DNA from: Thiobacillus sp.
GTDB taxonomy: Bacteria > Pseudomonadota > Gammaproteobacteria > Burkholderiales > Thiobacillaceae
Direction of reading: 5' to 3'
DNA length: 64,000 bases
Assembly (NCBI GenBank): GCA_016124745.1
Contig: WGNC01000010.1
Location: forward strand, 62,001-126,000
The notes under the pieces are model-generated. The model had not been told where the DNA came from and did no database searches. It saw only the letters and a list, made by a program, of their open reading frames with translations. The translations under genes were made by a program, and so were the position numbers. Below, piece after piece: positions 9,718 to 19,158 of the stretch (positions are counted from its first letter, which is position 1; every line of letters begins with the position of its first letter).

Positions 9718-9785
9718 ACTGATGACTCCTGATTCATGACTTGTTTGTGCTGACTCGGACGCTTGTTGGCCTGGCATTCATTATC

Positions 9786-9959
9786 TTCAGACACCCAAGG
9801 CCATGCTCCAAAGGGAGCTTAACCGCAAGTTAATGAAGTTATGACGGTCCACTGATTTCACTGCTGCGAACCGGGTATGTGTGTCTAGCGCGTGATCCCT
9901 TCGCAGACACCCAAAGGTGCTAGAAAGTCTAGAGCATGGCAAGTGGCCAAACTTGCCAT
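9786..9959. promoter_or_regulatory. Candidate control region of the DUF1254 array
   Basis: CAGACACCCAA occurs twice, starting at 9788 and 9904 (116 bp apart). An inverted repeat ATGGCAAG/CTTGCCAT with an 8-nt loop lies at 9936-9959. Both sit between the AraC-type gene and the first array gene. The direct repeats could be binding sites of the regulator. The inverted repeat, 20 nt past its stop, could instead end its transcript. No promoter boxes were assigned. Confidence 0.35.
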
Positions 9960-9979
9960 TTGGTGCCACACAGATGTCC

Positions 9980-10975
9980 TCAGACGACCTGGTGCTGGCG
10001 TCGATACTCGTGGGGAGAGAGCGCTGTCCAGCGGTGGAAAGCGCGCGTGAAATGAGCGGCGTCACTGTAACCGAGGTCGTAGGCGATTTCGGTCAAGGGC
10101 ACATCGGGATTGCTTAAAAACGACAGTGCCTGCTTAAGTCGTATCTGGTCGATCAGTGTGCTGTAGTCGAGCTGCAAATCTGCCAGACGGCGTTGAAAGG
10201 TTCTTGTGGAAAGACCAGCCATCTCGGCTGCGAGTTGGATATTCATAGTGCGATATTGAAGGTAGGTGCCGATGATCGCGCCAAGTGAATCGAGAAAGGT
10301 GTCTGCGAGTGGATTCGGCAATTGCAGTCCGCATGGATGTGCCAGCCCCTGCATTGGCCAAGCCAGCATGTCGGCCGGGAATGCCACGCAGGTAAAAGTG
10401 TCACTGCGCCGGATCCGCACCCGCTCGAATTCTTTGCTTCGGGTCAGACGCAGGACATTCACTGGACTCACGAACACTTCGGGAGGGGCCCATTCCCGGC
10501 CTGCCGCCAGTTGCACGATCTGGATCATCAATTTCAGATCGTAGAGCTCGGATTGGTCTTCGCCGGGAGCACTCGGGATCTGGTCGCATTCCAGCAGGGC
10601 TTGATTTCCCTTGCGTGTAATCTCAAACCGCACCGTGTTGCTGTACTGCCTGGACAGGCGGCAGAACCGCGACAGGGCAATCCAGAGCGTCGGCAAAGAC
10701 CGAAGCAAACCGATGAGTTCTGGCTCCGACTCCCACACTGGCATGTGTGTTGCCGCCAGGAGGCCGAAGTCCTCAATGCCCTGGTTGCGCGCAACCTTGT
10801 CTGCCAGTTCCCATAGGAAGAGCTCCGGCAATACAGCCTCGGCGTCGTCGTATGCGAGCAGAGGCAGCTTTGACTGGCGCAGAAGCCGCTCGCGCGGTGC
10901 ACCGATGCAGTCCATAGCAGCGAGAAAAGGGCGGACCTGAGATGCGCGTATGAGCGGGACTGCATCGATGTTCAT
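9980..10975 (-). CDS. AraC family transcriptional regulator
   Basis: A 331-residue one-component regulator. Residues ~20-200 match the arabinose-binding-like domain (PF12625 type) of the OruR/ArgR-like AraC subgroup. The last ~100 residues are the double helix-turn-helix DNA-binding domain (MAGLSTRTFQRRLADLQ, then LTEIAYDLGYSDAAHFTRAF and HRWTALSPHEYRRQ). It lies in the same orientation just upstream of four DUF1254 genes, with a broken DUF1254 gene just behind it, so it very likely controls the array. The inducer cannot be read from sequence. Confidence 0.93.
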   Translation of the reverse strand: MNIDAVPLIRASQVRPFLAAMDCIGAPRERLLRQSKLPLLAYDDAEAVLPELFLWELADKVARNQGIEDFGLLAATHMPVWESEPELIGLLRSLPTLWIALSRFCRLSRQYSNTVRFEITRKGNQALLECDQIPSAPGEDQSELYDLKLMIQIVQLAAGREWAPPEVFVSPVNVLRLTRSKEFERVRIRRSDTFTCVAFPADMLAWPMQGLAHPCGLQLPNPLADTFLDSLGAIIGTYLQYRTMNIQLAAEMAGLSTRTFQRRLADLQLDYSTLIDQIRLKQALSFLSNPDVPLTEIAYDLGYSDAAHFTRAFHRWTALSPHEYRRQHQVV

Positions 10976-11005
10976 GGGAATGGGCCTCGCATTCCTGTCA
11001 AAAAT

Positions 11006-11420
11006 TTATTTTGCAAGCACAATGCTCGGTGGCTTCCAGGTGCACTTGCCGGCGGGAAGGATCGACAGCGCCTCGGTGGCCGGCTTCGGCCAGTATAGGC
11101 ACATGACCAGGTAGACGGTGTCATCCGGCGCCGGCAGCCAGTTGGCTTCCTTGGCCTTGCCCGGCGAATCCTTCTGGATGTAGATCGTCACGGAACCGTC
11201 CGCAGTTTTTTTCATGCCAGACGTCATCGCCGTATTGACCAGATAGCAATTGATCGGATTCTTGATCAGCAGCTGCGTCTCGCCGTCGTACATGGTCACC
11301 GACGCAAAATGCGTTCACCGGCAGCATCTGGCCGGCGGCGAAGGTGGGTAAGGGAATCGTGCCCGACAACCTTTGAATATGTCACCGTTCCCGGTGAGTT
11401 TCTGACCATCGAACCGACGC
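11006..11420 (-). pseudogene. 3' remnant of a type A DUF1254/DUF1214 gene, frameshifted
   Basis: The last 97 codons (TMYDGETQLLIKNPINCYLV ... ANWLPAPDDTVYLVMCLYWP) are the end of a DUF1214 domain, ending CTWKPPSIVLAK. Just upstream the homology moves to another frame (PTFAAGQMLPVNAF), so a shift lies near 11300-11310. Farther up a third frame gives GQKLTGNGDIFK near 11370-11400. The N-terminal two thirds are absent. It ends 30 nt before the AraC start. It is a decayed sixth member of the family. Confidence 0.85.
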
Positions 11421-11804
11421 CGCTACGCCCGATCGCAGTTGACTCACGTGTTGATCCAACCACAGATACCGCTGCATTGATTTGCCCCTGGAGGCAGAAA
11501 TGTACACACAGATGCACAAGTGCATCGCCGCAACCAGCCCTCGTCAGCCCCCGATCCACTAGGGCGGATGCGCGACCTTCGCGCTGCCGCGAGGGTGCTC
11601 GCCAAGGGACAGAGGGTGCGATTCATTTCAGCATTACGCCTCAGCCCAACCTTTAGTTGTCACTTGGGCGCTCTGCGTGAACGCGATCGGCTCAACTTAT
11701 ATTGGTCGGCCTTTTTGAGCCAGGATCCGGCTGTCTTGAGGAAACAATGGGTTACGTGATTTCTCAGTCCAGCTTTTATTTGTTCGTTACCAGTGACGGT
11801 CGAA
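11421..11804. other. Intergenic stretch without a recognisable gene
   Basis: Nothing convincing is seen on either strand between the decayed DUF1254 gene and the hairpin after the response regulator. Codons for the missing part of the DUF1254 gene are not recognisable here, so that part was deleted rather than merely mutated. AACAATGGGTTACGTGAT near 11744 weakly resembles a string near 2709 after glmS. Confidence 0.5.
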
Positions 11805-11842
11805 CGAGACAAGAGGCGGCGTGGAAAGCCGCCGTTGTCTCG
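11805..11842 (-). terminator. Hairpin after the response regulator gene
   Basis: CGAGACAA..GGCGGC pairs with GCCGCC.TTGTCTCG around a 7-nt loop, 13 nt past the regulator's stop on the minus strand. The long stem fits a transcription terminator, although the trailing T-run is weak. Confidence 0.65.
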
Positions 11843-11854
11843 AATGAATGCGGA

Positions 11855-12487
11855 CTAGTGCCGCTTGTGGTCTTCCTTCAGCGCCAGGGTGGCGACCTGG
11901 ACGCGGTTGCGCAGGCCGAGCTTTTCCATGATGTTGCGCAGATGGTTGCGCACCGTGTTTTCCGACAGGGTCATCTTGTAGGCGATGGCCTTGTTGGAAA
12001 GCCCTTCCTTCACCTGGTCGACGATTTCCATCTCGCGCGCGGTCAGCGCCGACAGCGCGTTGTTGTTGAGTTCGCCGCGCGCCATCTTCTGCATGATATT
12101 GAGCGGGAAGCTGCTCTGTCCTTCGCAGACGCTGCGGATGGCGGAGAGCACCTGCTCGGGATCGCTGGACTTGACGACATAGCCATCGACGCCGGACGAG
12201 ATCGCTTCCGAGATTTCCTCGTCCGAATCGGCAATGGTGAGCATGATGACCTTGATCCCGAGGTCGCGCAGGTCGGACACGAGATCGAGCCCATCGGCGT
12301 CGGGGAGCGAACGGTCGAGCAGAGCGGCATCGGCCCGGTTTCCCGCTGCCAGCCAGTTGCGCAGTTCGGCCGCGTTGGCCAGTTGTGCCGTCAACTTAAA
12401 ATCAGGCTCTTGCTGGATATAGCCTGCCACCCCCATGCGCAATAGCGGATGATCGTCAATGAGGATGATGGTCAAGGGTGCAGGCAT
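11855..12487 (-). CDS. NarL/FixJ-type response regulator
   Basis: A 210-residue regulator with an N-terminal receiver domain: acidic pair D11-D12, phospho-acceptor D58 (ALLDRSLPD), T/S in MLTIAD, and K106 (YVVKSSD). A C-terminal LuxR-type helix-turn-helix follows (LTAREMEIVDQVKEGLSNKA, LSENTVRNHLRNIMEKLG). It should bind DNA when phosphorylated. No histidine kinase gene is adjacent, so it is an orphan or is served by a distant kinase. It follows the SDR gene by 30 nt on the same strand and may share its transcript. Confidence 0.93.
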   Translation of the reverse strand: MPAPLTIILIDDHPLLRMGVAGYIQQEPDFKLTAQLANAAELRNWLAAGNRADAALLDRSLPDADGLDLVSDLRDLGIKVIMLTIADSDEEISEAISSGVDGYVVKSSDPEQVLSAIRSVCEGQSSFPLNIMQKMARGELNNNALSALTAREMEIVDQVKEGLSNKAIAYKMTLSENTVRNHLRNIMEKLGLRNRVQVATLALKEDHKRH

Positions 12488-12517
12488 GAATTCTCCGTTG
12501 ATTGTTCTGGCCGCTTG

Positions 12518-13303
12518 TCAGGTCGGCAAGCCCCGGGGCTTGCGCGGCGCTTTCTCGAATAATGCATCATAAACCGGAATCGGCAAGCATCTTAGCATTC
12601 GCGCCACCCACGCCATTTGCCAGGGAATGACCGTGTAGGCGCGGCGCAACGCGATGCAGCGCGCCACTTTGCCGGCAGCAAGCTGCGCCGTCATCTTGAA
12701 TGGCATGGCATAGGGATTGACCTGCGTCATCGGCGTGTCGATGTAGCCGGGAGCGACGGTGACCACGGCGATGTCGCGTGCCTTCAGTTCCAGCCGCAGC
12801 GCTTCCAGATAGACGGTGGCCGCAGCCTTCGACGCCGAGTAGGCGCCGCCGCCCGGCAAGCCGCGCACCCCGGCCACGCTGGAAATCGCGCACAGTACCC
12901 CGCCACCCGCCTGCATTGCGGCGATGAAGGGCTGGAAGGTATGCACCAGCCCCAGCACGTTGGCGTCCATCACGGCGCGGAAAACCGCCACGTCGGCGGC
13001 TTCCTCGGTCAGCGTGCCGACGCTGATGCCCGCCGCCGCGATCACGATGTCCGGCGCTCCGACCGCCTGCAGGTAGGCTTCGGCCGCGTCTTGCATGGCG
13101 GCGGCATCGCGCACGTCGGCCAGATACAGTCGCGCGTCCGCGCCGGCGGACGTCTCCTGCAGGCCTTCGAGTCGGCGCCCAGCCAGTCCGAGCTGCGCGC
13201 CCTGCGCGGCATAGTGCCGTGCCAGCGCCGCGCCAAGGCCCGAACTTGCACCGGTGATGAATACGCGGAGGGGTCTTGCGGGAGGCGTTGCGGGCTTATT
13301 CAA
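12518..13303 (-). CDS. Short-chain dehydrogenase/reductase
   Basis: A 261-residue NAD(P)-dependent oxidoreductase. The Rossmann nucleotide motif TGASSGLG lies near residue 17, followed by the AAAG segment, and the catalytic YSASK (Tyr and Lys) near residue 155, preceded by the conserved serine in AISSVAG. The only usable start I see is TTG at 13303, because no ATG or GTG lies ahead of the glycine motif in frame. The substrate is not predictable. It lies downstream of dsbA after a 109-nt gap. Confidence 0.88.
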   Translation of the reverse strand: MNKPATPPARPLRVFITGASSGLGAALARHYAAQGAQLGLAGRRLEGLQETSAGADARLYLADVRDAAAMQDAAEAYLQAVGAPDIVIAAAGISVGTLTEEAADVAVFRAVMDANVLGLVHTFQPFIAAMQAGGGVLCAISSVAGVRGLPGGGAYSASKAAATVYLEALRLELKARDIAVVTVAPGYIDTPMTQVNPYAMPFKMTAQLAAGKVARCIALRRAYTVIPWQMAWVARMLRCLPIPVYDALFEKAPRKPRGLPT

Positions 13304-13412
13304 GCTTGGGTGCGGATCGGAAGGGGGTAGCCCTGGTTCGGTGAACGGTCCGGCAGGCCTGCGGCCACCCGGCGCCAGGGCGCACGCCGGTGTCGCCGTC
13401 AGCCAGCCGGGG

Positions 13413-14063
13413 CTATCGGGCGGCTTTCTTGCTGCCGCGTGCTGCGCGTGACATGTCGATGAGCTGGTCGAGCACCTCGAACAGACGCGGCTCGCTGCCG
13501 GTCATCGACATCGAGGTGGAATACCTGCCCTCGACGATGAAGGCCGGAACGCCGGTAATGGCGTAGGTCGTGGCCAATTTCGCCCCCTGCATGGCCTTGG
13601 CCTGCACCGAGAACGAGTTGTAGATGGCCTCGAATTTCTTGCGATCCACGCCCTGCTGTGCAATCCAGTTTCCCAGGATCCCCGGATCGTTCAGGTTGAG
13701 GTTCTGCTCGTGGTAGGCCGCGAACACCTTGCTGTGCAGGCGGTCAAGCAGACCCATCTGCTCCAGCGTGTAATAGAGCTTGGCGCCAGGCAGCCAGTCG
13801 TCGCGGAACACGGCGGGCACGCGACGGATCTGCACGTCCTTCGGCAGTGTCTTCACCCATTTCTCGAGGCCGGGCTCGAGCTGGTAACAATGCGGGCAGC
13901 GATACCAGAAGAATTCCAGCACCTCGATCCGGTTGCCGGTCGCGACCGGCTGCGGGTTTTTCAGCAGGGCGTAATCGTGGCCTTCGAAGGCGGCATCCGG
14001 GGCGGCAAAGGCAGACCAGGACAGTACGGCGGCGGCGAACATCGCCAATGCACGGGTGAACAT
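13413..14063 (-). CDS. dsbA: Thiol:disulfide interchange protein DsbA
   Basis: A 216-residue periplasmic oxidase that puts disulfide bonds into exported proteins. It has a signal peptide (ALAMFAAAVLSWSAFA), the thioredoxin-like active site CPHC within FFWYRCPHCYQLEP, and the cis-proline loop TGVPAFIVEG. Its ATG overlaps the stop of the SPOR gene (TGATG), so the two are translationally coupled. A longer open reading in the same frame runs back through the SPOR gene but is spurious. Confidence 0.95.
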   Translation of the reverse strand: MFTRALAMFAAAVLSWSAFAAPDAAFEGHDYALLKNPQPVATGNRIEVLEFFWYRCPHCYQLEPGLEKWVKTLPKDVQIRRVPAVFRDDWLPGAKLYYTLEQMGLLDRLHSKVFAAYHEQNLNLNDPGILGNWIAQQGVDRKKFEAIYNSFSVQAKAMQGAKLATTYAITGVPAFIVEGRYSTSMSMTGSEPRLFEVLDQLIDMSRAARGSKKAAR

Positions 14064-14602
14064 CAAGGCGTCTCCTGTTGGGTGGGAACTTCTTTGACCA
14101 GCGTAGCCGGAATATTGTTCTGCGTCAGCAGGGTGCGGGTGCGGTTGATCTCGTCCATGGCGTGGAATGGACCGACGCGAACCCGATGGAACACGCCCTT
14201 GTCTCCGAGGTCGCGGGTCTGAATCGAGGCCTCGACGCCGAGCAATGCCAGCTGGGCCTTCAGGTTGTCGGCGTCGGACGGATTCTGGAACGCGCCCGCC
14301 TGCAGGTAATACAGCGGGGTGCCGGGCGCAGTGCCGGGCATCGGCGGCATCGCGCCGGGGGCGTCTCCTGGCAGCACCTTGTAGAAGTCGAAGCTGGGTG
14401 CCGTGTCCGGCGCGGCCGACGCGGCGGGCTTGGGTTCGACCGCTGCGGGCTCGAGCGGTGACGACTTGAACGGGTTGCTGCCGGTGACCCACAACGCCAC
14501 GCCCACCGCCAGCACGGCGCCGAAGGTGAGGCCGATCAGCACGCCGGTAAACACGGAGCGGCCGCCCGAGCGGCCGGAATTGCGGGTTGCGGGTTTTGCC
14601 AT
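14063..14602 (-). CDS. SPOR domain-containing membrane protein
   Basis: A 179-residue protein with a basic N-terminus, one transmembrane helix (VLIGLTFGAVLAVGVALWV, residues ~20-40), a Pro/Ala-rich periplasmic linker, and a C-terminal SPOR domain (LYYLQAGAFQNPSDADNLKA, then FHRVRVGPF). SPOR domains bind denuded septal glycan, so a role in division or cell-wall work is likely (FtsN-like). It starts 2 nt after argS and overlaps dsbA. The order argS-SPOR-dsbA is one I associate with betaproteobacteria. Confidence 0.92.
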   Translation of the reverse strand: MAKPATRNSGRSGGRSVFTGVLIGLTFGAVLAVGVALWVTGSNPFKSSPLEPAAVEPKPAASAAPDTAPSFDFYKVLPGDAPGAMPPMPGTAPGTPLYYLQAGAFQNPSDADNLKAQLALLGVEASIQTRDLGDKGVFHRVRVGPFHAMDEINRTRTLLTQNNIPATLVKEVPTQQETP

Positions 14603-14604
14603 GG

Positions 14605-16278
14605 CTACATTTTCTCCGGGGCGGACACGCCGAGCAAGGCCAGCCCGTTAACAATCGTAATGCGCGTGGCGTCGGCCAGCGCGAGCCGGGCGTGTTTCGT
14701 CGCCGCCTGCTCGACCAGGAATTTCTCGGCGTTGTACCAGGCGTGGAAATCGCCCGCCAGCACCTGCAGGTAATGCACCAGCAGGTGGGGGGCCAGTTCG
14801 CGTGCGGCGGTGGCGACCGTTTCAGGGAACTCGGCCAGGCGCTGCATGAGCGCAGTTTCGTGCGCTGCGGTCAGCGGCGCGAGGTCGATGCCGTCGAGCG
14901 TGGCCGGATCGCCGCCCCATTCCTCGAACACGCGGCAGATCCGGGCGTGCGCGTATTGCACGTAATACACCGGGTTGTCGTTGTTTTTCGCGAGGGCCAG
15001 ATCGATGTCGAAGATGTACTCGGTATCGGCCTTGCGCGACAGCAGGAAAAAGCGCACAGCATCCTTGCTGGTCCAGTCGATGACGTCACGCAGGGTGACG
15101 TAGCTGCCGGCACGCTTGGAGATTTTCACCTCCTCGCCGCCGCGCATCACCCGCACCATCGTGTGCAGCAGGTAGTCCGGGTAGCCTTGCGGTATGCCCA
15201 CGTTCGCCGCCTGCAGGCCGGCGCGCACGCGGGCGATGGTGCCGTGGTGGTCGGTGCCCTGGATGTTGATCGCGCGCTCGAAGCCGCGCTCCCATTTGGC
15301 GATGTGATAGGCGACGTCCGGCACGAAATAGGTGTAGGTGCCGTCGGACTTCTTCATCACGCGGTCCTTGTCGTCGCCGTAGTCCGTCGTGCGCAGCCAC
15401 AGCGCGCCGTCCTGTTCGTAGGTCTTGCCGGCGTCGACGAGCTTCTGCACCGTCGCCGCGACGCGCCCGCTGTCGTACAGGCTCGACTCCAGGTAGTAGT
15501 GGTCGAAGCGCACCGCGAAGGCCTTGAGATCAAGGTCCTGCTCGTGGCGCAGATAGGCCACGCCGAACTGGCGGATCGAATCGATGTCGTCGATGTCACC
15601 GGTCCCGGTGTATTCGCGGTCGTCCGACTTCACCGTCTTGCCGGCGAGGAAATCTGTCGCGATGTCGGCGATGTAGTCGCCGTTGTAGGCAGGCTCCGGC
15701 CAGCCGGCGTCGCCGGGCTTCAGGCCTTTCGCGCGCGCCTGAACGCTGCTGGCGAGCGTGGCGATCTGCACGCCGGCGTCGTTGTAGTAGAACTCGCGCG
15801 TTACGTCCCAGCCCTGCGCCGCATACAGGTTGCAGATCGCGTCACCGAGCGCCGCCTGGCGGCCATGGCCGACGTGCAGCGGGCCGGTCGGGTTGGCCGA
15901 AACGAACTCGACCAGCATCTTGTGGCCCGCCTTCTCGCTGCTGCGGCCGAAAGCGGCGCCCGCTGAACGGATCTGCGGCACCAGGCCGTGCCATGCCGCG
16001 GGTGCGAGATGGAAGTTGATGAAGCCGGCGCCGGCGATTTCCGCCTTGGCGATCAGCGGCGATTGCGGCAGTTCGGTCAGGATCAGCTGCGCCAGCTCGC
16101 GCGGATTCTTCTTCAGCGGGCGCGCCAGCTGCATCGCGGCATTGCTCGAAAAATCGCCGTGGGCGGGATTCTTCGGGCGCTCGATCTCGAGGCTCACCGG
16201 AGCGTCGGGCGCCACCGTTTCGAGCGCTTCGCCAATCAGCAGGGCGATCTGGTCTTTGAGCGGATGGGTGTTGGACAT
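14605..16278 (-). CDS. argS: Arginyl-tRNA synthetase
   Basis: A 557-residue class I synthetase that charges tRNA-Arg. The HIGH-type motif is in [18 protein letters not shown]. The KMSKS counterpart is the degenerate [12 protein letters not shown], as is usual for ArgRS. The N-terminal additional domain ([16 protein letters not shown]) and the C-terminal anticodon-binding DALR domain ([13 protein letters not shown] onward) are both present. Full length. First gene of the argS-SPOR-dsbA unit. Confidence 0.97.
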   Translation of the reverse strand: MSNTHPLKDQIALLIGEALETVAPDAPVSLEIERPKNPAHGDFSSNAAMQLARPLKKNPRELAQLILTELPQSPLIAKAEIAGAGFINFHLAPAAWHGLVPQIRSAGAAFGRSSEKAGHKMLVEFVSANPTGPLHVGHGRQAALGDAICNLYAAQGWDVTREFYYNDAGVQIATLASSVQARAKGLKPGDAGWPEPAYNGDYIADIATDFLAGKTVKSDDREYTGTGDIDDIDSIRQFGVAYLRHEQDLDLKAFAVRFDHYYLESSLYDSGRVAATVQKLVDAGKTYEQDGALWLRTTDYGDDKDRVMKKSDGTYTYFVPDVAYHIAKWERGFERAINIQGTDHHGTIARVRAGLQAANVGIPQGYPDYLLHTMVRVMRGGEEVKISKRAGSYVTLRDVIDWTSKDAVRFFLLSRKADTEYIFDIDLALAKNNDNPVYYVQYAHARICRVFEEWGGDPATLDGIDLAPLTAAHETALMQRLAEFPETVATAARELAPHLLVHYLQVLAGDFHAWYNAEKFLVEQAATKHARLALADATRITIVNGLALLGVSAPEKM

Positions 16279-16419
16279 GATGACAAAGAGGGAGGCACGA
16301 CGCGTGTCCTGTCCTGGTCGCCATCGAAGGCGCCCAGGGTTCGAATTGGGTAGCCCGCGATTATAAGCGCCGCACGCGGGGCATCCAAACGCGGCTGCGC
16401 TGGAACGCGACGTTCCGGC

Positions 16420-18579
16420 TCAGAACACCAGCGGATCGACATCGAGCGACCAGCGCGCCACACGTGGCCGGATGGTGTCGAGCTGCGGCCGCCAGTCGCG
16501 CACGAAAGCCTGCAGGGCGGCTCTCGAAGCCGACTGGATCAGCAGTTGCGCGCGCTCCAGGTTGGCGACGCGCGCCATCGGCGCCGGCGTGGCGCTGAAC
16601 ACGCTGACGTCGGCCGCGTCCGGCGCCAGCGCGGCGGCACGCTGCAGGAAGGCCAGCGCTGCGTCCATCGTCGTCGCTTCGGCGCGCAGCAGCACCTGCC
16701 GGGTGATGGGGGGCAGCTCGAGCTGGCGGCGTTCGGCCAGCAGTGCACGTGCATAGCCGGCGTAGTCGTGGCGCTGCAGATAACGGAACAGCGGATGGTC
16801 GGGGAAGGCCGTCTGGATCAGCACGCGGCCCGGCTTGTCGGCGCGCCCGGCGCGGCCGGCCACCTGCATCAGCTGCGCGAACAGGCGTTCGGTGGCGCGA
16901 AAGTCGGGGCTGTAGAGCGCGCCGTCGGTATCGAGAATCAGCGCCAGCGTCATGTTGGGGAAGTCGTGACCCTTGGCCAGCATCTGCGTGCCGACCAGGA
17001 TGTCGACTTCGCCGCCATGCACCGCGTCGCCGAGCTCGGCCCATGCACGCGGGCGCATGCTGTCGCGGTCGATGCGGCGGATGCGCGCGGCGGGCAGCAG
17101 GGTGGTGAGCGTTTCCTCCAGCCTCTGGGTGCCCTGGCCAAGGGCTTTCAGATCCGGATTGCCGCAGCTCGGGCATTCGGCCGGGATGCGCGTTTCGAAC
17201 CCGCAGTGGTGGCATTTCAGACGATGTGAGGTTCGATGCAGCACCAGCCGCGCCGAGCAGCGCGGACAGGGCGACACCCAGGCGCAGCTCGGGCAGTACA
17301 GTGCCGGTGCGTAGCCGCGGCGGTTGAGGAATACCAGGCTCTGTTCGCCGCGCGCCAGCGTGTCTGCCAGCGCCTGCACGGCCGGACGGGTGAGGCCGTT
17401 GTCGACCGGGATGTGCTTCAGGTCGACCAGTTCGATCGCCGGCAGCTGCGCCGCGCTGATCGCGCGCTGCTTGAGTTCGACCAGCTGGTAGCGGCCATTC
17501 AGCGTCTGTGCATAGCTTTCCAGTGACGGCGTGGCCGAGCCGAGCACAACCGGCACGTCGCGCTGCTTGGCGCGCGCGATGGCGACGTCGCGCGCCGAGT
17601 AGCGCAGGCCGTCCTGCTGCTTGAACGAGGCATCGTGTTCCTCGTCCACCACGATCAGGCCCAGTCGCGGCAGCGGCGCGAACACCGACAGGCGGGTGCC
17701 GAGGAGGACATCGCAGTCGGGTGCGGCAAGCCAGTTTTCCGTGCGTGCCCCCTCGCCGAGCCCGCTGTGCAAGGTGGCGATGCGGCGTCCAGGGAAACGC
17801 TTGCGAAAATGCATTTCCAGCTGCGGGGTGAGCGCAATTTCAGGAATCAGCACCAGCGACTGTCGTCCCTGTGCCAATACCGCGTCGATCAGGCGCAGGT
17901 AAAGCTCGGTCTTGCCGCTGCCGGTGACGCCGTGGATCAGGTGCACCTTGAAGTGCGCGAGTGCAGGGCGCAGGTGCTCGAGCGCAGCGAACTGCTCAGG
18001 TGTGGCGGGAGGGGGCGGGGTTGTTTGCAGCGGAGCGCTCGCTTGAGGGGGCACCCGCGTCCAGGCCGCCCAGCCGGCCGTCACCAGCGTGGCCGCGTGT
18101 CGGCCCTGCTTCTGCGCGCGCAGCTGGTCGCGCGACTGCGGCGCCACCTTCAGGGCATCGAGCAGGGTACGCTGCGCCCTGGCGCGGGCAGGCGGGTCCG
18201 CCAACCGGCCGGCGTCGGTCAACATCAGCCAAGGCGTATCCGCGACAAAGGGCGCGGCGTTCTTCAGGCGGGGCGGCAACGACGCCAACAGGATGGCACC
18301 CAGAGGGTAGTGGTAATAGTCGGCGCAAAACTTGGCCAGCCGCAGAATCGCGGGCGAGAGCGCAGGACGATCATCCAGCACGCGGATCACGTTGCGCAGC
18401 TTGTCGGTCCCGATGCTGCTGTCAGCCGTCTCGCCTAGCGCGACGCCGACCTGGCGGGTCCGCCCGAACGGAATTTCTACCAGGCTGCCGGGCGGCACAT
18501 TGCCCATGTCATCCGGCAGGCGATAGTCGAACAGCCGGTGGAGCGGTGTATCGAGCGCGACCTGAAGAATGGAAGACAT
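16420..18579 (-). CDS. priA: Primosomal protein N' (replication restart helicase)
   Basis: A 719-residue superfamily 2 helicase that reloads the replisome at stalled forks. It has an N-terminal DNA-binding domain, Walker A GVTGSGKTELY, DEEH box (VVDEEHDASFKQQDG), and paired zinc-binding cysteines (CPSCAWVSPCPRC, then CHHCGF and CPSCGN). Helicase motifs V-VI follow (GTQMLAKGHDFPNMTL, QVAGRAGRADKPG). Length is normal. The spacer upstream of its start carries DnaA-box-like 9-mers. Confidence 0.96.
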   Translation of the reverse strand: MSSILQVALDTPLHRLFDYRLPDDMGNVPPGSLVEIPFGRTRQVGVALGETADSSIGTDKLRNVIRVLDDRPALSPAILRLAKFCADYYHYPLGAILLASLPPRLKNAAPFVADTPWLMLTDAGRLADPPARARAQRTLLDALKVAPQSRDQLRAQKQGRHAATLVTAGWAAWTRVPPQASAPLQTTPPPPATPEQFAALEHLRPALAHFKVHLIHGVTGSGKTELYLRLIDAVLAQGRQSLVLIPEIALTPQLEMHFRKRFPGRRIATLHSGLGEGARTENWLAAPDCDVLLGTRLSVFAPLPRLGLIVVDEEHDASFKQQDGLRYSARDVAIARAKQRDVPVVLGSATPSLESYAQTLNGRYQLVELKQRAISAAQLPAIELVDLKHIPVDNGLTRPAVQALADTLARGEQSLVFLNRRGYAPALYCPSCAWVSPCPRCSARLVLHRTSHRLKCHHCGFETRIPAECPSCGNPDLKALGQGTQRLEETLTTLLPAARIRRIDRDSMRPRAWAELGDAVHGGEVDILVGTQMLAKGHDFPNMTLALILDTDGALYSPDFRATERLFAQLMQVAGRAGRADKPGRVLIQTAFPDHPLFRYLQRHDYAGYARALLAERRQLELPPITRQVLLRAEATTMDAALAFLQRAAALAPDAADVSVFSATPAPMARVANLERAQLLIQSASRAALQAFVRDWRPQLDTIRPRVARWSLDVDPLVF

Positions 18580-19158
18580 AAATTTAGCGGCGAGTCTTGG
18601 GTATGTTTCGTGGAATATTCACTAACTGGCTGTTAGCCAAGGATTTATCAAGGTTGTCCACGTAAGCTGTGGATAATTGTGTGAGTGATTTGTGTTGAGT
18701 GCCCCCAATCGCCCGTATTCAGGCGAGCATGAATCACAGTCCAAAAAGCAGGCATTTGATAAAAGCCTTATCAATCATCAACATACAAACATTGGATTTC
18801 TGTCAAGGATTTGCAGCAAAAAAAGTTCCCTTGCGCCAAAAATGTGCATAAGTTAATGCTTCTATTCCCGGGATCGTGGTTTCCGATGCGCGAAAAATGG
18901 ACGCAGGCCATTGTTTATTAGGGCTTTATTGCGAGGCCAGCGGCAAGGATTCTGCCGCTGACGGTTTGTAGAGCGTCCCGACCTTCTTGCCGGGCGCAGT
19001 TGTGGCTTTTCGAATCGGACTCGATGAACGTGCGCGGCGAGTTTGTCGGTTGCCTGCTTCTGGCGCTTCAAGCACTTGGGCGTCGGGCGATCCGACATCG
19101 GGGTTCCGGCCGAGTCGGCAGGCGGAGGCCTGGTTCGCCAATACTGTGTGACGCCGTC
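18580..19158. other. A+T-richer spacer with DnaA-box-like 9-mers
   Basis: The spacer between hemE and priA holds TTGTCCACG (18654-18662), a consensus DnaA box TGTGGATAA (18668-18676, reverse of TTATCCACA), and TGTGCATAA (18843-18851, fits TTATNCACA reversed). The first 280 nt are clearly more A+T-rich than the neighbours. This could be a DnaA-binding regulatory or titration site; origin function is not shown. Two overlapping short minus-strand readings at 18862-19141 have no family I recognise and are not called. Confidence 0.5.

Noticed and set aside
13413-14654. A 413-codon minus-strand reading continuous with dsbA
   Set aside because: Its upstream part is Arg/Pro-rich antisense-like sequence through the SPOR gene. 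The dsbA signal peptide and the coupled start are at 14063.
18580-18860. Chromosomal origin of replication
   Set aside because: Only two good DnaA boxes, no recognisable unwinding repeats, and neither dnaA nor parAB/gid genes in the window. Not enough for an oriC call.
18862-19141. Two overlapping short minus-strand readings between hemE and priA
   Set aside because: Low-complexity basic composition with no recognised family and no clear ribosome binding site. A frameshifted small gene cannot be excluded.
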